A stretch of 64,000 bases of DNA from Flavipsychrobacter sp. (GCA_016786615.1 JAEUVX010000011.1:285483-349482); one strand, 5' to 3'; numbered from the stretch's first letter, positions 34,379-43,447 are shown. Notes: generated by a model from the sequence alone, not told the origin. A program made the numbers and translations.

Positions 34379-35443
34379 TTATTTTTTATACACTTTGATA
34401 GCGCAGGTATAGTATTCCAGTTTTTCAATCTGCTGATCCAATGTCATGCGAGATAATTTATTCGCTTTCGGAAGGCGCAGGTTAGCCTCTTTCGGCAGAG
34501 ACTGCACTAATTTTGTCAGCGATTTAGAGCTAACAGCAAAGGTAGTACCATCACTTTCAGCTTCTTTACCTGTAATCATAGCCAGTACATTACCGTTAGC
34601 ATCCAATATAGGGGCGCCACTTTGTCCCGGGTAAGCAGATATTTCCAGTCGGTATTGCGATGAATCTCCCTGATAACCATTTATAGCGCTGATATAGCCC
34701 TCATTATAAACAATCTCATCCTGCGGGAAGCCCAGTGTATATACTTTAGTACCCAGTTTACGTTTGTTAGGTGCGAAACTGTAAGGCACTTCACCTTTAC
34801 CAAAACGGAACAATTTATCCTCTACTTTCAGGATAGCAATATCCGACTGTTGGTCGTAGCCTACAGTATAAGCTTTAAAATAACGCCCTTCACGGTTTTG
34901 TATATATACAGAATCCGCTCCGGCTGTTACGTGATAGTTTGTTACCAGATAGCCGTCATTACTCAATGCAAACCCTGTACCTGTGTATCTTACTTCTGCC
35001 TGAGGAATAGGCTGCTGTTCTTTAATATTATTGATAAGCTGGTTTTGAGAACGCTTATATTTTTCAAGGTCACGCTTCAGCAAACTGTACTGTGATGCAA
35101 TCTTTTTATTGTTGTGCTGTATTGCCCAATAAGTAGTAAGTGATGTAAGCAATGCTATACCTGCCGCTATACCTGCCGTACGAACGTAAAATGCACGCAG
35201 GGTAATAGTACGTGAAGATTTCGGCTTCATTTCTGCTGCTGCAATATCATGCAGCATATTGCTGAAACGTTTTTGTGCACCAGCATTGTGCAAGCCACGC
35301 AGCATATTTACACATTCGCTGAATGCTGCAGCGAATGCAGCATCTGTTGCAAGCCTGTCTTTCAGTGTATTCAGTTCATCTTGCGACAATGTACCTGCTA
35401 CATATCTTTCAGCCGTCTCCATCATGTTATGCTCGGTCATCAT
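34379..35443 (-). CDS. Membrane-anchored trypsin-like protease with anti-sigma-like N-terminus
   Basis: The 354-residue protein joins three parts. Residues 1-85 resemble the cytoplasmic sigma-binding end of FecR-type anti-sigma factors (ERYVAGTLSQDELNTLKDRL). Residues 89-107 form one membrane helix (TAGIAAGIALLTSLTTYWA). Then a short coiled coil (111-145) leads to a periplasmic S1-type protease: His171 in TNYHV, Asp201 in QQSDIAIL and Ser275 in GQSGAPI, a complete triad. No PDZ domain is visible. The gene is 13 nt after an ECF sigma factor gene on the same strand, which strongly suggests it regulates that sigma factor. The usual FecR or anti-sigma periplasmic sensor is replaced by a protease; how proteolysis relates to sigma release is inference. 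Confidence 0.82.
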   Translation of the reverse strand: MMTEHNMMETAERYVAGTLSQDELNTLKDRLATDAAFAAAFSECVNMLRGLHNAGAQKRFSNMLHDIAAAEMKPKSSRTITLRAFYVRTAGIAAGIALLTSLTTYWAIQHNNKKIASQYSLLKRDLEKYKRSQNQLINNIKEQQPIPQAEVRYTGTGFALSNDGYLVTNYHVTAGADSVYIQNREGRYFKAYTVGYDQQSDIAILKVEDKLFRFGKGEVPYSFAPNKRKLGTKVYTLGFPQDEIVYNEGYISAINGYQGDSSQYRLEISAYPGQSGAPILDANGNVLAMITGKEAESDGTTFAVSSKSLTKLVQSLPKEANLRLPKANKLSRMTLDQQIEKLEYYTCAIKVYKK

Positions 35444-35456
35444 AAATCAATCACTT

Positions 35457-36026
35457 CTATGGTTTCACCTGTACGTTGTAGAATATCTTCCGCAAACGTG
35501 CCAGGCACTTATATTTCTGTGTCTTGGCATTGTCGGTGTTTGTATATCCAAACCCCGACGCTATCTCCTGCATGCTTTTATCTTCATGATAAAATGCTTT
35601 CAACAGCGATTTACAAGGCTCTCCTATCTGTTCCAATGCTACATTCAACTGAGAATAATAATTTTCCCTTTCTTTATGTGCATTTATATCGTCTTCGTAT
35701 GCCCATTCCTGTCTGTCTTCATCAGGCAGCGATACGGGGCCTTGCTGCAGCTTATTTGCTTTTTTGTACCATAAATGCTTGCTGATGGCAAACAAATAAG
35801 TACCTATTTTACAACTTAGCCTGAAAGCCTCGTCCTGAGATTTTTCATACAGTATTACGATAGCTTCCTGGTATATATCCGCCGCATCTGCCTCGCTCCC
35901 GCCATTATGCTGTATCCATTTGGTGACTACAGGATAATGTTGCTTATAAACCTGTTCCGTAGCTATACGCTCACCTGCTGCCAGCTGAGCCAATAATAAT
36001 TCTTCTGTATAAGTCGAACCTTGCAC
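35457..36026 (-). CDS. ECF-type RNA polymerase sigma factor
   Basis: The 189-residue protein has region 2 (EADAADIYQEAIVILYEKSQ), which binds the -10 and core RNA polymerase, and region 4 (LLKAFYHEDKSMQEIASGFG, then DNAKTQKYKCLARLRKIF), which reads the -35. Regions 1.1 and 3 are absent, as in ECF sigmas, and the length fits the group (about 170-200). Directly downstream lies the anti-sigma/protease gene. The gap 36027-36303 upstream is shared with a divergently oriented small lipoprotein and could hold the autoregulated promoter. Confidence 0.92.
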   Translation of the reverse strand: MQGSTYTEELLLAQLAAGERIATEQVYKQHYPVVTKWIQHNGGSEADAADIYQEAIVILYEKSQDEAFRLSCKIGTYLFAISKHLWYKKANKLQQGPVSLPDEDRQEWAYEDDINAHKERENYYSQLNVALEQIGEPCKSLLKAFYHEDKSMQEIASGFGYTNTDNAKTQKYKCLARLRKIFYNVQVKP

Positions 36027-36158
36027 TGATTAATCCTGCTTTTAATAAAAAGTAACCCTGTTTGCGGGCAAAAAAATCGTATTAATATTTTAATACTATT
36101 GTTTCATAAAGATAAAGACTAGATTGTTAGGCGTATAATAATTATTGTTTTATTTGTT

Positions 36159-36178
36159 ATAAATAATTGACAATCAAA
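36159..36178. promoter_or_regulatory. Shared 20-mer upstream element (copy 1)
   Basis: ATAAATAATTGACAATCAAA occurs here and, with one change, at 51661-51680. It lies in the divergent gap between the ECF sigma gene and the small lipoprotein gene. The rest of this 276-base gap has no gene. Function unknown. Confidence 0.4.
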
Positions 36179-36303
36179 CAAATAAATCATTTTTTAGTTA
36201 CACAAAACAAATTGTACAAAAAAATCTTTAAGAATTTTTCTGTTTTGCGGGTTACCTTTTTCTGTTTAGGGTATAAATGTGAAACATCTTAAAATTTTAA
36301 GTT

Positions 36304-36513
36304 ATGAAATTCGTTAAATTAAGCATTTTCGCTCTGACAATGGGTCTGTTCATCGCTTCTTGCGGTGGTAACACTGAAGAAACTACTGAAGCTACAGATA
36401 CAGCTGCAATGGCTGCTCCTGAAGCTGCTCCAGCTCCTGAAGCTGCTCCAGTAGCTGATACAGCTGCTGCTGCAACTGTTGATACAGCTGCTGCTGCTCC
36501 TGCTGCTCACTAA
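36304..36513 (+). CDS. Small Ala/Pro/Thr-rich lipoprotein
   Basis: The 69-residue product has a lipoprotein signal with lipobox IASC (MKFVKLSIFALTMGLFIASC, Cys20 lipidated). The mature part is only about 50 residues of acidic, low-complexity sequence (TEETTEATDTAAMAAPEAAP and AAATVDTAAAAPAAH) with no folded domain. Such short lipoproteins are abundant in Bacteroidota and of unknown function. It begins with an ordinary ATG and ends at a strong terminator, so it is a free-standing transcript. It diverges from the ECF sigma/protease pair. Confidence 0.8.
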   Translation: MKFVKLSIFALTMGLFIASCGGNTEETTEATDTAAMAAPEAAPAPEAAPVADTAAAATVDTAAAAPAAH

Positions 36514-36533
36514 TTGTCAGTTTGAGTCATTAT

Positions 36534-36565
36534 AAAAAAAGCACCGGTATTCCGGTGCTTTTTTT
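36534..36565 (+). terminator. Terminator after the small lipoprotein gene
   Basis: A 7-bp GC stem (GCACCGG/CCGGTGC, 4-nt loop) is flanked by A7 and T7, giving a 14-bp total stem. Confidence 0.93.
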
Positions 36566-36824
36566 GTTTAACCTGTCTATATCCCACGTTCTTCTTTCAG
36601 CCGCAAAAAGCTGATGCTCAATATTGGTAAAGAATAAATTGCATATATTTGTATTGCACTCCGGTAATAATTAACCATCTCCTTATTCAGGGTTAAGACG
36701 TACCAACAGATATCGTAATCTCCAGTCACTCCATCTACACAGAGTACTGTTTTTACAATCAATGCATTATCGCCGATATAATATCGCGCAGTACATTATT
36801 AATCAAAGCTTTTTAGAAACAACA

Positions 36825-37526
36825 ATGGAATACAATACTTCGCGCAGCAAAATGCTGATGCCTGAATACGGACGTAACGTGCAACGTATGGTTGAATACG
36901 TAATGACCATAGAAGACCGTGCAAAAAGATTGAGCAATGCAGAAGCAATCATAGAGCTGATGGGTACGCTGAATCCGCACCTGAAACAAATAGAAGATTA
37001 TAAGCATAAACTGTGGGATCATCTCTACCAGATGACGGATTTCAAACTGGATGTAGATGCACCGTATCCTGCACCGACACCGGAACAGGTATTTAAAAAA
37101 CCGGAAGTAATCCCATACCCGCAAAGCAGTATAGAAAACCGCCACTTTGGTAAAAACATGGATGCGCTGATTGAAAAAGCGCTGAAAGAAACAGACCCTG
37201 AAAAAAAGCAGGGCTTTACCCAAATTATAGGCTACTACATGAAGCTGGCTTATACCAACTGGCACAAAGAGCCTGTTCACGATGATATGATTCGTACAGA
37301 ACTGGCGGCTCTTACCAATGGCGAACTGCAATATGAACCTGGTGGTTACCGCGTTTACTTCGATACTCGCACTAACTTCAAAAACAACAATAATAATAAC
37401 AACCGGAATAACAGGAATAATAACAATAACAACCGAAACAATAACAATAACAATCGGGGGGGTGGTTATGGCAATAGTGGCGGCTATAATAAAAACCGTA
37501 AATTCAATAAAAACAAGAATAAATAA
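36825..37526 (+). CDS. DUF4290 family protein with Asn-rich tail
   Basis: From the ATG at 36825 the product is 233 residues. The DUF4290 core is clear: MLMPEYGRNVQRMVEYVMTI, AEAIIELMGTLNPHL and KLWDHLYQMTDFKLDVDAPY. An upstream in-frame start at 36762 is not supported by the family. The C-terminal 45 residues are low complexity (runs of Asn with Arg, then Gly/Tyr), resembling RNA-binding or phase-separating tails. DUF4290 is nearly confined to Bacteroidota and of unknown function. murA starts 12 nt downstream; this order recurs in the phylum, so a link to cell-wall synthesis is possible but inferred from order only. Confidence 0.9.
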   Translation: MEYNTSRSKMLMPEYGRNVQRMVEYVMTIEDRAKRLSNAEAIIELMGTLNPHLKQIEDYKHKLWDHLYQMTDFKLDVDAPYPAPTPEQVFKKPEVIPYPQSSIENRHFGKNMDALIEKALKETDPEKKQGFTQIIGYYMKLAYTNWHKEPVHDDMIRTELAALTNGELQYEPGGYRVYFDTRTNFKNNNNNNNRNNRNNNNNNRNNNNNNRGGGYGNSGGYNKNRKFNKNKNK

Positions 37527-37538
37527 TTTTCGTATAAA

Positions 37539-38852
37539 ATGGGTGCTTTTGAAATACGCGGAGGCAACACACTGAATGGTATCATTACACCACAGGGCGC
37601 CAAAAACGAGGCATTACAGGTATTATGTGCCGCACTTCTTACAGACCAGCCAGTCACATTTACCAATGTACCTGATATACTGGATGTAAATATGCTCATC
37701 GAGGTATTGGGCGATATGGGAGTTAAGGTATCCCGCCCCGCTGCCAATACAGTAGTACTGCAGGCTACTGATATCAATACCGAATATTTTACCGACAAGG
37801 ATTTTAAAAAGAAATCCGGCAAGCTGCGTGGTGCGGTAATGCTGGCAGGCCCTATGCTGGCACGCTTTCGCAAAGCACATATACCACAACCCGGTGGCGA
37901 TAAAATAGGACGCCGCAGGCTCGATACCCATATACGCGGATTTGAAAAGCTGGGAGTTATTTTTGAATACGATAACGAACAAAGCCTCTTTTCGCTGGAT
38001 GGCAGTAACCTGAAAGGCGCATATATATTGCTCGAAGAACCTTCTGTTACCGGTACTGCCAACATCATAATGGCGGCAGTAATGGCTGAAGGTACTACCA
38101 CTATATACAATGCGGCCTGCGAACCATATGTACAACAGCTATGCAATATGCTGAATAGTATGGGTGCTGATATTACCGGCATCAGTTCTAACATGCTGAC
38201 TATAAAAGGTGTTACAAAACTCAATGGATGCTCGCACAGAATGCTTGCAGACATGATTGAAGTAGGCTCTTTTATTGGTATGGCAGCAATGACACAAAGC
38301 GAGCTTACCATCCGCAATGCAGACGTTGCACATCTTGGTGTAATACCTGACATTTTCCAACGCATGGGTATTGAATTACAGATAAACGGAGACGACATAC
38401 ACATTCCCAAACAAGACCATTACAGGATACAGAAGTTTATAGACGGCTCTATTCTTACCGTTTACGACCATCCGTGGCCGGGCTTCACACCCGACTTGCT
38501 GAGTATCATATTGGTAACGGCAACACAGGCAAAAGGTACGGTTCTGGTACATCAGAAAATGTTTGAAAGCCGCCTCTTCTTCGTGGATAAGCTGATAGAA
38601 ATGGGTGCACAGATAGTATTGTGCGACCCCCACAGGGCTGTAGTCATTGGGCTCGACAGGCAAATGCCATTACGTGGCATCACGATGTCATCGCCCGATA
38701 TACGTGCGGGTGTAGCATTGCTGATAGCCGCACTTTCCGCAAAGGGCAAAAGCACTATACAAAACAGCGATCAGATAGACCGTGGTTACGAGCGCATAGA
38801 CGAGCGCCTCATAGCATTGGGTGCTGATATAAAACGCATCAAAGTCGATTAG
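37539..38852 (+). CDS. murA: UDP-N-acetylglucosamine 1-carboxyvinyltransferase, Asp-type active site
   Basis: MurA transfers enolpyruvate to UDP-GlcNAc, the first committed step of peptidoglycan synthesis. The 437-residue protein has the duplicated inside-out barrel, with GGNTLNGIITPQGAKNEAL at the N-terminus, HADM-type LADMIEVGSF in the middle and SPDIRAGVALLIAALSAKGK near the C-terminus. At the active-site loop the usual Cys115 (E. coli) is replaced by Asp121: PGGDKIGRR instead of PGGCAIG. In other bacteria this change leaves the enzyme active but insensitive to fosfomycin. It is co-directional with DUF4290. Confidence 0.96.
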   Translation: MGAFEIRGGNTLNGIITPQGAKNEALQVLCAALLTDQPVTFTNVPDILDVNMLIEVLGDMGVKVSRPAANTVVLQATDINTEYFTDKDFKKKSGKLRGAVMLAGPMLARFRKAHIPQPGGDKIGRRRLDTHIRGFEKLGVIFEYDNEQSLFSLDGSNLKGAYILLEEPSVTGTANIIMAAVMAEGTTTIYNAACEPYVQQLCNMLNSMGADITGISSNMLTIKGVTKLNGCSHRMLADMIEVGSFIGMAAMTQSELTIRNADVAHLGVIPDIFQRMGIELQINGDDIHIPKQDHYRIQKFIDGSILTVYDHPWPGFTPDLLSIILVTATQAKGTVLVHQKMFESRLFFVDKLIEMGAQIVLCDPHRAVVIGLDRQMPLRGITMSSPDIRAGVALLIAALSAKGKSTIQNSDQIDRGYERIDERLIALGADIKRIKVD

Positions 38853-38860
38853 TAAAAAAT

Positions 38861-38884
38861 AAAGGGTGGCAATTGCCACCCTTT
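38861..38884. terminator. Bidirectional terminator between murA and the barrel gene
   Basis: Palindrome AAAGGGTGGCAA/TTGCCACCCTTT with no separate loop, A/T-rich on both sides; between convergent genes. Confidence 0.88.
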
Positions 38885-38905
38885 TCAAATTATATGCTGT
38901 TCTGT

Positions 38906-39886
38906 TTAGAACAATAATGTTCTTTGATTGAAGAAGAATGTAAACCTCGGCATCAGTGTGTACTGGCGGTCTAAGCCATCTGCACGCACATCGCGCTTAA
39001 TGAATGGCAGGCTACCTGTTACATCCAGTTTGAAAGAACCATAACGGCCGAAACGAACGAAGATATTACCAACACCACTGAGGGTAAATCCTTTTGAGTC
39101 TTGTATTTCGTGCCACAGTCCTGTGCGGTCTTCGTACAAATCATTACGCAAATGATACATAGCCAACGGGCCTGCACTGAAACCGATACGATTTGTAGCA
39201 AAGCGGCCTTCAAGACGCATCATTACATCACCGTTACGATATAGTTTACGACCTATAATGTATTCGCTGTTGCTATACACAGGGTCGTTGATGTTCGAAG
39301 AACGGAAGTACTCATTCTCATTATACCTGAAAACAGGCTGCTGATAGCCTGCTGATATACTTAAATACTCCTTCCATGTAGCATTGAAACCAACAATAGC
39401 ATCTGTGCTGCCTAAACCACTTTGATATGCCATTGGCAACGGACGGTTAACATCCCCGCTATTAGCTGTAGTCATACCAAACATCAAACCACCTGTTGCT
39501 TGCAGCGTCCATGTTTCAGGGTCAGCTTTGAATACATGCGTATAAGCAGCCGTCAGGTCGCCCGCACCCCATTTATTTCCTAAATCACCTGAAGCTGATA
39601 GTATCGGGAAACGTACATCAAAATACCCTGTCTCCATTATCGGAAGACGAACTTCCAACTGTGGAATATGGTATTTTACATCCCTTTCGCCTTGTGAAAA
39701 AGTATGCCCTACACTGAAATGTGCGCGCTGAAATTCATATTCGTCTTCGGTAATGATGGCAGCTGCACCCCAACGCATTGCGCCGATATTGGTGAAACCA
39801 GGGTCAGACTCGCCCTGTGCTGCAACATTGGTTACAGATGCCAATGCGATGGCAGCACTCAGACAAAATGCTTGCAAATATCTCAT
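38906..39886 (-). CDS. Outer-membrane beta-barrel protein
   Basis: The 326-residue product starts with a signal peptide (MRYLQAFCLSAAIALASVTN, cleavage after VAA) and continues as repeated amphipathic strands (YHIPQLEVRLPIMETGYFDV; WTLQATGGLMFGMTTANSGD). The last strand ends FFFNQRTLLF, with a C-terminal Phe as in barrels recognised by BamA. It most resembles Bacteroidota proteins annotated only as transporters or OmpL47-like barrels. The substrate is not known. Confidence 0.78.
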   Translation of the reverse strand: MRYLQAFCLSAAIALASVTNVAAQGESDPGFTNIGAMRWGAAAIITEDEYEFQRAHFSVGHTFSQGERDVKYHIPQLEVRLPIMETGYFDVRFPILSASGDLGNKWGAGDLTAAYTHVFKADPETWTLQATGGLMFGMTTANSGDVNRPLPMAYQSGLGSTDAIVGFNATWKEYLSISAGYQQPVFRYNENEYFRSSNINDPVYSNSEYIIGRKLYRNGDVMMRLEGRFATNRIGFSAGPLAMYHLRNDLYEDRTGLWHEIQDSKGFTLSGVGNIFVRFGRYGSFKLDVTGSLPFIKRDVRADGLDRQYTLMPRFTFFFNQRTLLF

Positions 39887-39991
39887 AATCGTGAATAGAT
39901 ATGTCTCAAATATAATTTTATAAACCCAAAAATGTAAGCCTTTCAGCCATTTTTTTTGGCTTATCTATCATCGGCAACACAGATATAAGAA

Positions 39992-40429
39992 TTACCTTAA
40001 TCTATCAAGCGACTTTACAAGTTTTTCGTCTTTGTTGATACCTCGTATAGCCATTATCAAAAAAATGATGGCAACAGCAGGTAAAACCGCCCCTATCCAG
40101 TAGCTGGCATCTGTGGCAGTCGGGTTATCTGTATTAAAGTTGGTAACCCTTGACAATGTCATTGCTATGAAACCAACAATAGCCACAATAGAGAATATCG
40201 CAATGGCTTTTTGACGCTTGCGTATTTTGTACATGAAAATAGCTGCTGCAGGCATAGCTGTTATTACCAAAGCAATCAGCAAGGATGGGTAGTGGTCGTT
40301 TACACGGATGTATTGTGTGGTAGCGACACCATTTACCATTACGTTGGCATGATATACATCAAAGAAAAAAAGGCTGAGGCAACACAATGCTGCCAGCAAC
40401 AGCCATACAGATTGAATACGTTGTATCAT
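39992..40429 (-). CDS. DUF4293 family membrane protein
   Basis: The 145-residue inner-membrane protein has four hydrophobic helices: WLLLAALCCLSLFFFDVY, LIALVITAMPAAAIFM, AIFSIVAIVGFIAMTL and WIGAVLPAVAIIFLIMAI. The start MIQRIQSVWLLL is the family signature. DUF4293 is Bacteroidota-specific and of unknown function. It lies 59 nt downstream of serS and probably shares its transcript. Confidence 0.88.
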   Translation of the reverse strand: MIQRIQSVWLLLAALCCLSLFFFDVYHANVMVNGVATTQYIRVNDHYPSLLIALVITAMPAAAIFMYKIRKRQKAIAIFSIVAIVGFIAMTLSRVTNFNTDNPTATDASYWIGAVLPAVAIIFLIMAIRGINKDEKLVKSLDRLR

Positions 40430-40488
40430 AATCTAAAATTCTAAAAACTAATTACTAAATCCTAAAAACAAGTCAACCAGTCAATGGA

Positions 40489-41760
<1,272 letters not shown>

Positions 41761-41778
41761 AGTATATTAATTGTGGCG

Positions 41779-41810
41779 CAAATATAACTCAAATAAAAAA
41801 CCCGCCACAA
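41779..41810 (-). promoter_or_regulatory. Promoter of serS, overlapping a terminator
   Basis: On the minus strand TTG (41810-41808), 21 nt, TATATTTG (41786-41779). The -33 lies within the loop of the moxR terminator at 41799-41817. Leader to ATG 41760 is about 12-15 nt. Confidence 0.55.
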
Positions 41811-41817
41811 GCGGGTT
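41799..41817 (-). terminator. Terminator after moxR
   Basis: A 7-bp stem AACCCGC/GCGGGTT with a 5-nt loop; the minus strand continues with T6. It ends the moxR transcript before serS. The 64 bases between the moxR stop and the hairpin show no gene. Confidence 0.8.
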
Positions 41818-41881
41818 CTAAAATCATTCGTAGTCAAGCAAGTTACTTTATACTCTCTACTAAAGGCTTTCTACTGAAACA

Positions 41882-42889
41882 CTATGGCACTTCTACCGCG
41901 TTCAGTATTTCGTTCAGTATGTGTTCGCTTGTTATGTTTTCTGCCTCTGCCTCATAACTGATGCCTATGCGATGGCGCATTACGTCGTGACATACAGCAC
42001 GTATATCTTCCGGTATCACATAGCCCCTGCGCTTGATGAACGCATAAGCCTTAGCAGCCAGTGCCAGGCTGATACTTGCACGTGGGGATGCTCCATAGCT
42101 AATAAGCGGCTTCAGCTTACCCAGTTTATAATCATCCGGAAAGCGTGTCGCAAAAACAATATCCAGTATATATTGCTCTATCTTCTCGTCCATATACACT
42201 TCGCGCACCAATTGGCGTGCTCTCAGTATTTCTTCCGGAGATACTACAGGGTTGATTTTCGTTGCACCTGCAGGGTTCAGATTCTGACGGATGATATGGC
42301 GCTCTTCTTCTTTTTTAGGATAAGTGATAACCACTTTCAGCATAAAACGGTCAACCTGCGCTTCCGGCAGTTCATATGTACCTTCCTGCTCTATCGGGTT
42401 TTGTGTAGCCAGTACCAGAAAAGGTTCTTCCAGCTTGTAGGTACTATCGCCGATGGTCACCTGGCGTTCCTGCATGGCTTCCAGCAGTGCACTCTGTACT
42501 TTTGCAGGGGCACGGTTTATCTCATCTGCCAGTATAAAATTGGCAAAGATGGGACCTTTGCGCACCGCAAACTCATGCGCCTGCGGATTGTACACCATAG
42601 TACCCAATACGTCTGCAGGTAGCAAATCGGGCGTAAACTGTATTCGTGCAAAACGTGCATGTATAGCCGATGCCAGCGATTTTATGGCCAATGTTTTTGC
42701 CAGCCCCGGCACACCTTCCAGCAGCACGTGTCCATTTGCCAGCAGGCCTATCAGCAGGCGTTCCACCATGTGTTTCTGACCTACTAAGGTTTTATTCAGT
42801 TCCATCTGCAGCAGCTCTATAAAAGCGCTCTGCTGGTGGATGCGTTCATTCAGTTCTCTTACGTCAACAGATGTTGTATTTGGTTCCAT
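41882..42889 (-). CDS. MoxR-family AAA ATPase
   Basis: MoxR ATPases are chaperones that help mature or insert metal cofactors and activate partner proteins, often with a VWA-domain protein. The 335-residue product shows Walker A GVPGLAKT near residue 59, Walker B LADEINRAPAKVQSALLEAMQE and the sensor region QVDRFMLKVVITYP, then the C-terminal lid (GASPRASISLALAAKAYAF). Downstream of moxR a DUF58 or VWA gene is often found; here serS follows instead, so its partner is not adjacent. Confidence 0.93.
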   Translation of the reverse strand: MEPNTTSVDVRELNERIHQQSAFIELLQMELNKTLVGQKHMVERLLIGLLANGHVLLEGVPGLAKTLAIKSLASAIHARFARIQFTPDLLPADVLGTMVYNPQAHEFAVRKGPIFANFILADEINRAPAKVQSALLEAMQERQVTIGDSTYKLEEPFLVLATQNPIEQEGTYELPEAQVDRFMLKVVITYPKKEEERHIIRQNLNPAGATKINPVVSPEEILRARQLVREVYMDEKIEQYILDIVFATRFPDDYKLGKLKPLISYGASPRASISLALAAKAYAFIKRRGYVIPEDIRAVCHDVMRHRIGISYEAEAENITSEHILNEILNAVEVP

Positions 42890-42977
42890 ATTCCGCTAAT
42901 TATTGGCAATATATTACATCTCAAAAATATTACGCAGCTTATTTTCCCGCTGTTAAAACTGCGTTAAACCAAGCCAC

Positions 42978-43005
42978 CCCCTAAATCCCCTAAAGACGAC
43001 TTTTA
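42978..43005. repeat. Degenerate intergenic repeat (copy 1)
   Basis: CCCCTAAATCCCCT followed by AAAGACGACTTTTA resembles the common Bacteroidota intergenic repeat of the type CCCTAAATCCCCTGAAGGGG. A related copy in reverse orientation lies inside the coding sequence at 59595-59622 (about 21 of 28 positions equal). Confidence 0.4.
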
Positions 43006-43018
43006 CCCAATAAGCTAA

Positions 43019-43042
43019 TCAACAAGTCAACTAATCAACCAA
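43019..43042. repeat. 8-bp tandem repeat TCAACYAR
   Basis: Three consecutive units TCAACAAG, TCAACTAA and TCAACCAA. Related one- or two-unit copies are at 13241-13256 and 40473-40488, so this is a dispersed short repeat. Confidence 0.45.
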
Positions 43043-43048
43043 TCCCCT

Positions 43049-43056
43049 TAGCTTTG
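43049..43056 (+). promoter_or_regulatory. Promoter -7 element for the gene at 43067
   Basis: TAGCTTTG matches TAnnTTTG and ends 10 bases before the ATG, giving an almost leaderless message. No -33 TTTG is seen. Confidence 0.5.
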
Positions 43057-43066
43057 CAGCCTGATT

Positions 43067-43396
43067 ATGGAAAATTTTGAAGAACGCTGGATACAGGTTG
43101 AATTCTTTCTGCGCGAGCGCTTTGATAAAGTGCCCGATATGGAAAGCATCCTCTTTTTGGTTGGGGTAAACGAACTGGACAAACTGCCGAATAAAAAATA
43201 CTCGAAAGAGCAGAAGCAAGACCTGATGCACATAGCCGTATGCAGCCTGCTTAGCCGACGTGGTTATTACGAATACGAAGGGCGCGATGGTGACGGATGG
43301 CCGCACTATGCACAACTGAAACCCGTAACCGCCGAAGGCCTGCAAACGCAGGAACGGATACTGAAAGAATGTATTATTGAGTATTTTGAACAGTAA
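43067..43396 (+). CDS. Conserved hypothetical protein, 109 residues
   Basis: I do not recognise the family. The product is soluble, acidic and lacks a signal peptide. Two helical halves (RWIQVEFFLRERFDKVPDME and EQKQDLMHIAVCSLLSRRGYY) flank a short turn, and the C-terminal part holds the motif GRDGDGWPHYAQLKPV, which looks like a conserved loop. Homologues of this length and pattern are, as far as I recall, common in Bacteroidota. It is monocistronic between a -7 box and a shared terminator; no function is claimed. Confidence 0.75.
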   Translation: MENFEERWIQVEFFLRERFDKVPDMESILFLVGVNELDKLPNKKYSKEQKQDLMHIAVCSLLSRRGYYEYEGRDGDGWPHYAQLKPVTAEGLQTQERILKECIIEYFEQ

Positions 43397-43430
43397 ATAA
43401 AAAGCCCCGCTATAGCGGGGCTTTTTATTT
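43395..43430. terminator. Bidirectional terminator between 43067 gene and T9SS cargo gene
   Basis: Perfect 18+18 palindrome with core GCCCCGCTA/TAGCGGGGC; its left end falls inside the TAA stop of the 43067 gene. Confidence 0.93.
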
Positions 43431-43447
43431 ATCTGCTGTAGCAGCAA

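Noticed and set aside
36577-36762. A 61-codon minus-strand frame between the lipoprotein and DUF4290 genes
   Set aside because: No family resemblance, no promoter or terminator match, odd composition (many Tyr and Cys); it overlaps the leader of the DUF4290 gene.
37484-38410. A 308-codon minus-strand frame opposite murA
   Set aside because: Antisense shadow; Ser/Ile/Met-rich with no motif.
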